Below are positions 60,317 to 64,000 of a stretch of 64,000 nucleotides of DNA, piece by piece. The position numbers and the translations under genes were made by a program. The stretch lies in contig CM036168.1 in NCBI GenBank assembly GCA_020631735.1, positions 99,428,932-99,492,931 of the forward strand. The letters are read 5' to 3'. The notes beneath the pieces are model-generated. The model ran no database searches. It was not told the origin of the DNA and was given only the letters and a program-made list of their open reading frames with translations. How positions within the stretch are numbered: the first letter of the stretch is position 1; every line of letters starts with the position of its first letter. Origin of the DNA: Saccharum officinarum (taxonomy: Eukaryota > Streptophyta > Magnoliopsida > Poales > Poaceae).

Positions 60317-63300
60317 TTTTTTATGACAAACCCTTAGGCAAGCTTTATTGATCGAAGATAATTACATCATTGGCTAAAAAATCAACAATAAAACTAGAGG
60401 ATCATTGTCCCAGATACAATTTTCTTTTGTAAGCATAACTTGCCTAGCTAGTTCATGTGCCACTTGTTTGCTTCCCTGCTTAGGTGCTCAATAGAAATCT
60501 CATCGAAACCACTCCAAACAATGTTACATTCATTATATATTGCGGCCGCCGAATTTGCCGTAAAACCTCCATCCCCCATAATTTCAACGACCTCCATACA
60601 ATCGGACTGAACGATCAGGCGGTTTCCTCCAATGTGTTGAGCTAACATCAACCCCTCCTTCAGAGCAAATGCCTCTGCCATTGGCGCATCTACAGGATGG
60701 GAAATAAAAAGCATTTGTTGTTGCAATCATACCACTGAACCATCTCTGATAATTGCACCTGTACTTCCGCATCCCCTATCCTCGTCATAGGAAGCATCTA
60801 ACATAATATAACCTTCTGGAGGTTTTCTCCATCCTTGTCGCAACTTAGCTCATTTTCTCGCCGCCATCTTATAATTCTTTGCTAGGGAAACAATAGCTAA
60901 TCCTGATCTTGATGGGGGTTGTATATTTTCTCCATGCGTTAGTTGTCGCCTTTCCCACCACAGGTACCAGCCACCAGTTAGGATAAGTTCGGCCAGTCCT
61001 ATTCCGAGCCCATGGACCTGCTTTCCTCTATAGATAATTTATTCCAACACAATAGACCCCGAACGATCAGTGTCCAGCAGATATCTGAGATTCTCCCAAA
61101 CTCCTATCGAAGTCCATACTGCTCTAGCCCGATCACAAGAAAAGATCATGTGTTTAATATCTTATGCCCCATTATGACACACCGGACACCCCCCATCAGG
61201 GATAATGTCTATTTGCCAATATTGATCTGCACGGCATCAACCCATGAAGAGCTCTCCAACCAAAAATTTTAATTTTGCCCGGCACTTGGAACTTCCATAG
61301 ATTTCGCCATACCTGACGATTACTAATCCCACAGCCCTGCACAACAGCTTGTCTAGCTCCAAAATTCTTTTTCCATTGGCCATGATAAGTTGATCTCACC
61401 GAAAACAAACCGTTTCTATTATAATGCCAAGCAACACAATCTTCTCTCCCTTGGGTAATCGGTATCTGTAAAATACGATTAGCATCAACACGCTCAAAAA
61501 TAGAACGCACCAGATCAGCATCCCATGTTGAGTCCACAGGATTGATTAATTCATCCACAGTGCATATTATGTTATTGCCTCTCCGTGTCATAACTTTCAT
61601 ATTATGGCTGCCTGGGATCCAATTATCCTCCCAGATCTTGATCTGCGTGCCATCCCCAACGCGCCATATGTACCCAAGTTTAAAGCAGTCGATCCCTGCT
61701 AAAACACTTCACCAAGTATAAGAGCTTCCATCGTTCATTCTCGCATTTAGCAATTTTTCATCAGGATAGTAACGAGCTCTTAACACTCTGGCACATAATG
61801 ATTCTGGTTCACATAGAAGTCTCCAAACTTGCTTTGCCAACATTTCCATATTGAAGGATTGTAAATCTCTAAACCCCATACCTCCTTTTCCTTTTGGCAT
61901 ACAAAGTTTCCACCACTTTTGTCAATGGATCCTCTTATGTTCATTGTCATCACCCCACCGGTATTGTGAAATAGCATTTGTTATTCCTTTGCAAATGTTT
62001 TTAGAAATTTTAAACACCATCATCGCATACACTGGAACAGCTTGAGCAATAGATTTAATAAGGATCTCCTTTCCTCCCAAACTCAGCAATTTCTCCTTCC
62101 ACCCATTGATTCTAGAATTCACCCGATCAATAAGATGGCGAAAACAGTCACTACGGTCTGCCCCCACCATCGCCGGTAAGCCCAAATATTTGTCACCGAG
62201 AGATTCAGTCATTATGTTCAGCACTTCACACGCCTTTGTCTTCACATTCACTTCTGTATTGCTAGAAAAGTATATACTCGACTTAGCTTCGCTGACTTTT
62301 TGCCCTGAGTTTGCACAGTATCTATTCAAATTATCAATCAAGCAATCTGCATTTTTCTTGTCAACATGCATTAAAATGAGTGAGTCGTCTGCAAAAAGCA
62401 AATGTGAAATAACAGGGGCTTCCCTGCACACCCTAACACCCTCCAATTCTCCTCTCTCTTCGGCTCCCTTCAACATATAAGATAGACCTTCAGCAACTAG
62501 CAGGAAAAGATATGGTGACAAAGGGTCACCCTGCCTCAAACCCCTTGTTGGTAAGATAGTATCTGTTTCAATAGAATTGAATCGGACCCTATACTTCACC
62601 GATTTGACACAAGTCATAATGAGATTCACCCATCTTCTGTCAAAACCAGGCTTCATCGTAATTTTCTCTAGGAAAATCCATTCAACTCTACCATATGCTT
62701 TATGCATATCAAGTTTTATAGCACACAACCCCCTCTTCCCTTTCTTCTTTTTCATTTGTATGGATGCATTCATACGCCAGTAAGATGTTATCTGTAATCA
62801 ATCTTCCTGGAACGAATGCACTTTGGTGGTGGCTAATAATTTCTGGTAAAATAACTTTAAGTCTACTCGAAAGTAATCTTGATATTACCTTATAGACCAC
62901 ATTATATAAAGAGATTGGTCTGAACTGAGCAACTTTATCTGGGTTCTCTACCTTCGGGATCATGACTATGGTAGTATCATTCCAACCTTCCAGAATAGAT
63001 GCATTATTAACTGTGTGCAGCACTTCGTCAGTCAAATCCTCTCCCAACATATTCCAGAATCTTTTTAAGAAAATAGCATGTAAACCATCAAGGCCTGAGG
63101 CTTTAAGATCACTAATACTAAAGAGAGCTTTCTTCACCTCCTCTCTTGAAAAAGGAGCCATGAGAAGTTGATTCATATCGGTAGTAACCCTACGATTTAC
63201 ATCCATCAGTACTCCTTGATCTACCTCCTGAACTTCCGATGTTAAGAGATTATCAAAGTACTCCTTCGCCATCACATTCATCTCTTCAATGTTCTCATGT

Positions 63301-64000
63301 CTTACCCCTTGTTCATCAACAAGCCCCTTGACCATGTTTCTTCTCCTCTGGGTCGACGCAAAATGATGGAAAAAGCTAGTGTTCCGATCTCCATGCTTAA
63401 GCCAATTTGCTCTAACTCTCTAGACCCAGGTAATTTCTTCTTGCTCAAGAAGTAGCTCCAACCGCAGGAGTATCTCCTTCTGTGCCGCTAACGACTCATC
63501 AATCAGCGGCCCATGCCTTAGGCTTTCAAGCTCTCTCTTCAATTTCTTCATATGTTGGACAGGCTTCTTCAGAACTTCACGGTCCCAGGCATGCAAATCA
63601 TCGTGCACTGCATTCACCTTTGTCATCAGCTTTGGACCGTTGCCCATCGCCACAGCCCTTGCCCAGGCTGCCTGCACTATTACCTCCACCGTTTCCTCCT
63701 TCAACCATCTAGCTTCAAATCTCCTCGGCCCCTCCCTGTTAACAGATTGCCCACTGCCAGTCTGTTTCAACAATGATTGGGCAGTGGTCGGATTTGACCA
63801 TCTCCCCATTCACAAGTTGTGCTTCTGGAAATAAAATATTCCATTGTGTATTAGCAACTCCCTGATCCAATCGTTCTCTGATCCTCCCTCTCTGCCAAGT
63901 GAACACATCACCTGAAAAACCAATATCAGCTAACTCGCAGTCCATAAGAGTATACTGGAAAGCTTGCAGTTGTACTTGTGATCTTGCTCGGCCCCCTTCC
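60317..64000 (-). mobile_element. L1-type LINE (copy 2), cut by the window end
   Basis: Corresponds to 18573 to about 22254 of the first LINE. The 3' end, A tail and RNase H, zf-RVT, RT and part of the endonuclease are present. The rest lies beyond the window. Confidence 0.92.
60448..64000 (-). pseudogene. LINE ORF2 remnant (copy 2), better preserved
   Basis: RT runs open from 62773 to 61922 with motif A IKLDMHKAYGRVEW (the second Asp of the usual KAYDRVEW is Gly), motif B and an intact FADDS. The endonuclease end and linker are open (63945-63739 and 63809-63420) where copy 1 has two TAG stops. Frameshifts near 62760 and 63770 are shared, so the parent LINE was already dead. In the RNase H tail the segment HLSREANK is present; copy 1 has lost 11 bases there. 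The copy 2 frame is shifted shortly after. Confidence 0.88.

Larger units (their letters stand above)
47127..64000. repeat. Second copy of the block 1 to about 22254
   Basis: Position 47127 corresponds to 1, and the match runs to the end of the window. It is interrupted by three segments of copy 1 that are absent here (8804-9046, most of 9168-9406, and 13659-18562), a 17-base segment near 9125-9141, and small indels. The large MYB3R exon is identical. Intergenic DNA differs by scattered single bases and homopolymer lengths. This level fits alleles or a recent duplication. Confidence 0.97.

Overview
This window is nuclear DNA of a flowering plant. The evidence is spliced genes with GT-AG introns, an R1R2R3-MYB gene, a P-class PPR gene, plant L1 LINEs with an RNase H domain, Helitrons, and Tourist, Stowaway and hAT MITEs. 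The MITE set, an Au-SINE-like tail and LTRs packed with GACCGGACGCG palindromes point to a grass, probably a panicoid of the sorghum/sugarcane/Miscanthus group (inference). I saw no rRNA gene, complete tRNA gene, CRISPR array or bacterial-type operon.

Layout. (1) 1-23974: repeats, a complete MYB3R gene (minus strand, 7 exons), MITEs, an intronless PPR gene (minus), a 4.9-kb Helitron and a decayed L1 LINE. (2) 23975-36852: a nested repeat region. A degenerate PIF/Harbinger transposon carries a hAT MITE and a LINE fragment, and the LINE fragment carries a solo LTR. A second Helitron 3' end and a second solo LTR of the same family follow. (3) 36853-36952: exactly 100 N, a scaffold join of unknown length. 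(4) 36953-47126: a C2-domain gene of the ERG3 type with a frameshift, and a complete 9-exon cytosolic triosephosphate isomerase gene (minus). (5) 47127-64000: a second, nearly identical copy of 1 to about 22254, containing MYB3R, PPR and LINE again. It lacks the Helitron and two MITEs found in the first copy.

The two copies are the main feature of the window. Wherever copy 1 has an extra element, copy 2 mostly shows a clean or nearly clean empty site, which fixes element ends and order of events: LINE first, then divergence of the copies, then Helitron insertion into the LINE's own target-site duplication. The copies lie on opposite sides of the N gap, so they may be two haplotypes placed in tandem by the assembler rather than a real tandem duplication. 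The order C2 - TPI - MYB3R - PPR to the right of the gap reads as a normal gene neighbourhood.

The genes have unrelated housekeeping or regulatory roles: glycolysis (TPI), G2/M transcription (MYB3R), presumed organellar RNA processing (PPR) and Ca2+/lipid binding (C2). They do not form a pathway. I found no convincing new biological system. The most unusual items are the polymorphic Helitron with its empty site, the palindrome arrays in the LTRs, the C2 gene whose frameshift is cancelled by retaining intron 4, and an MSA-like site in the first intron of MYB3R.
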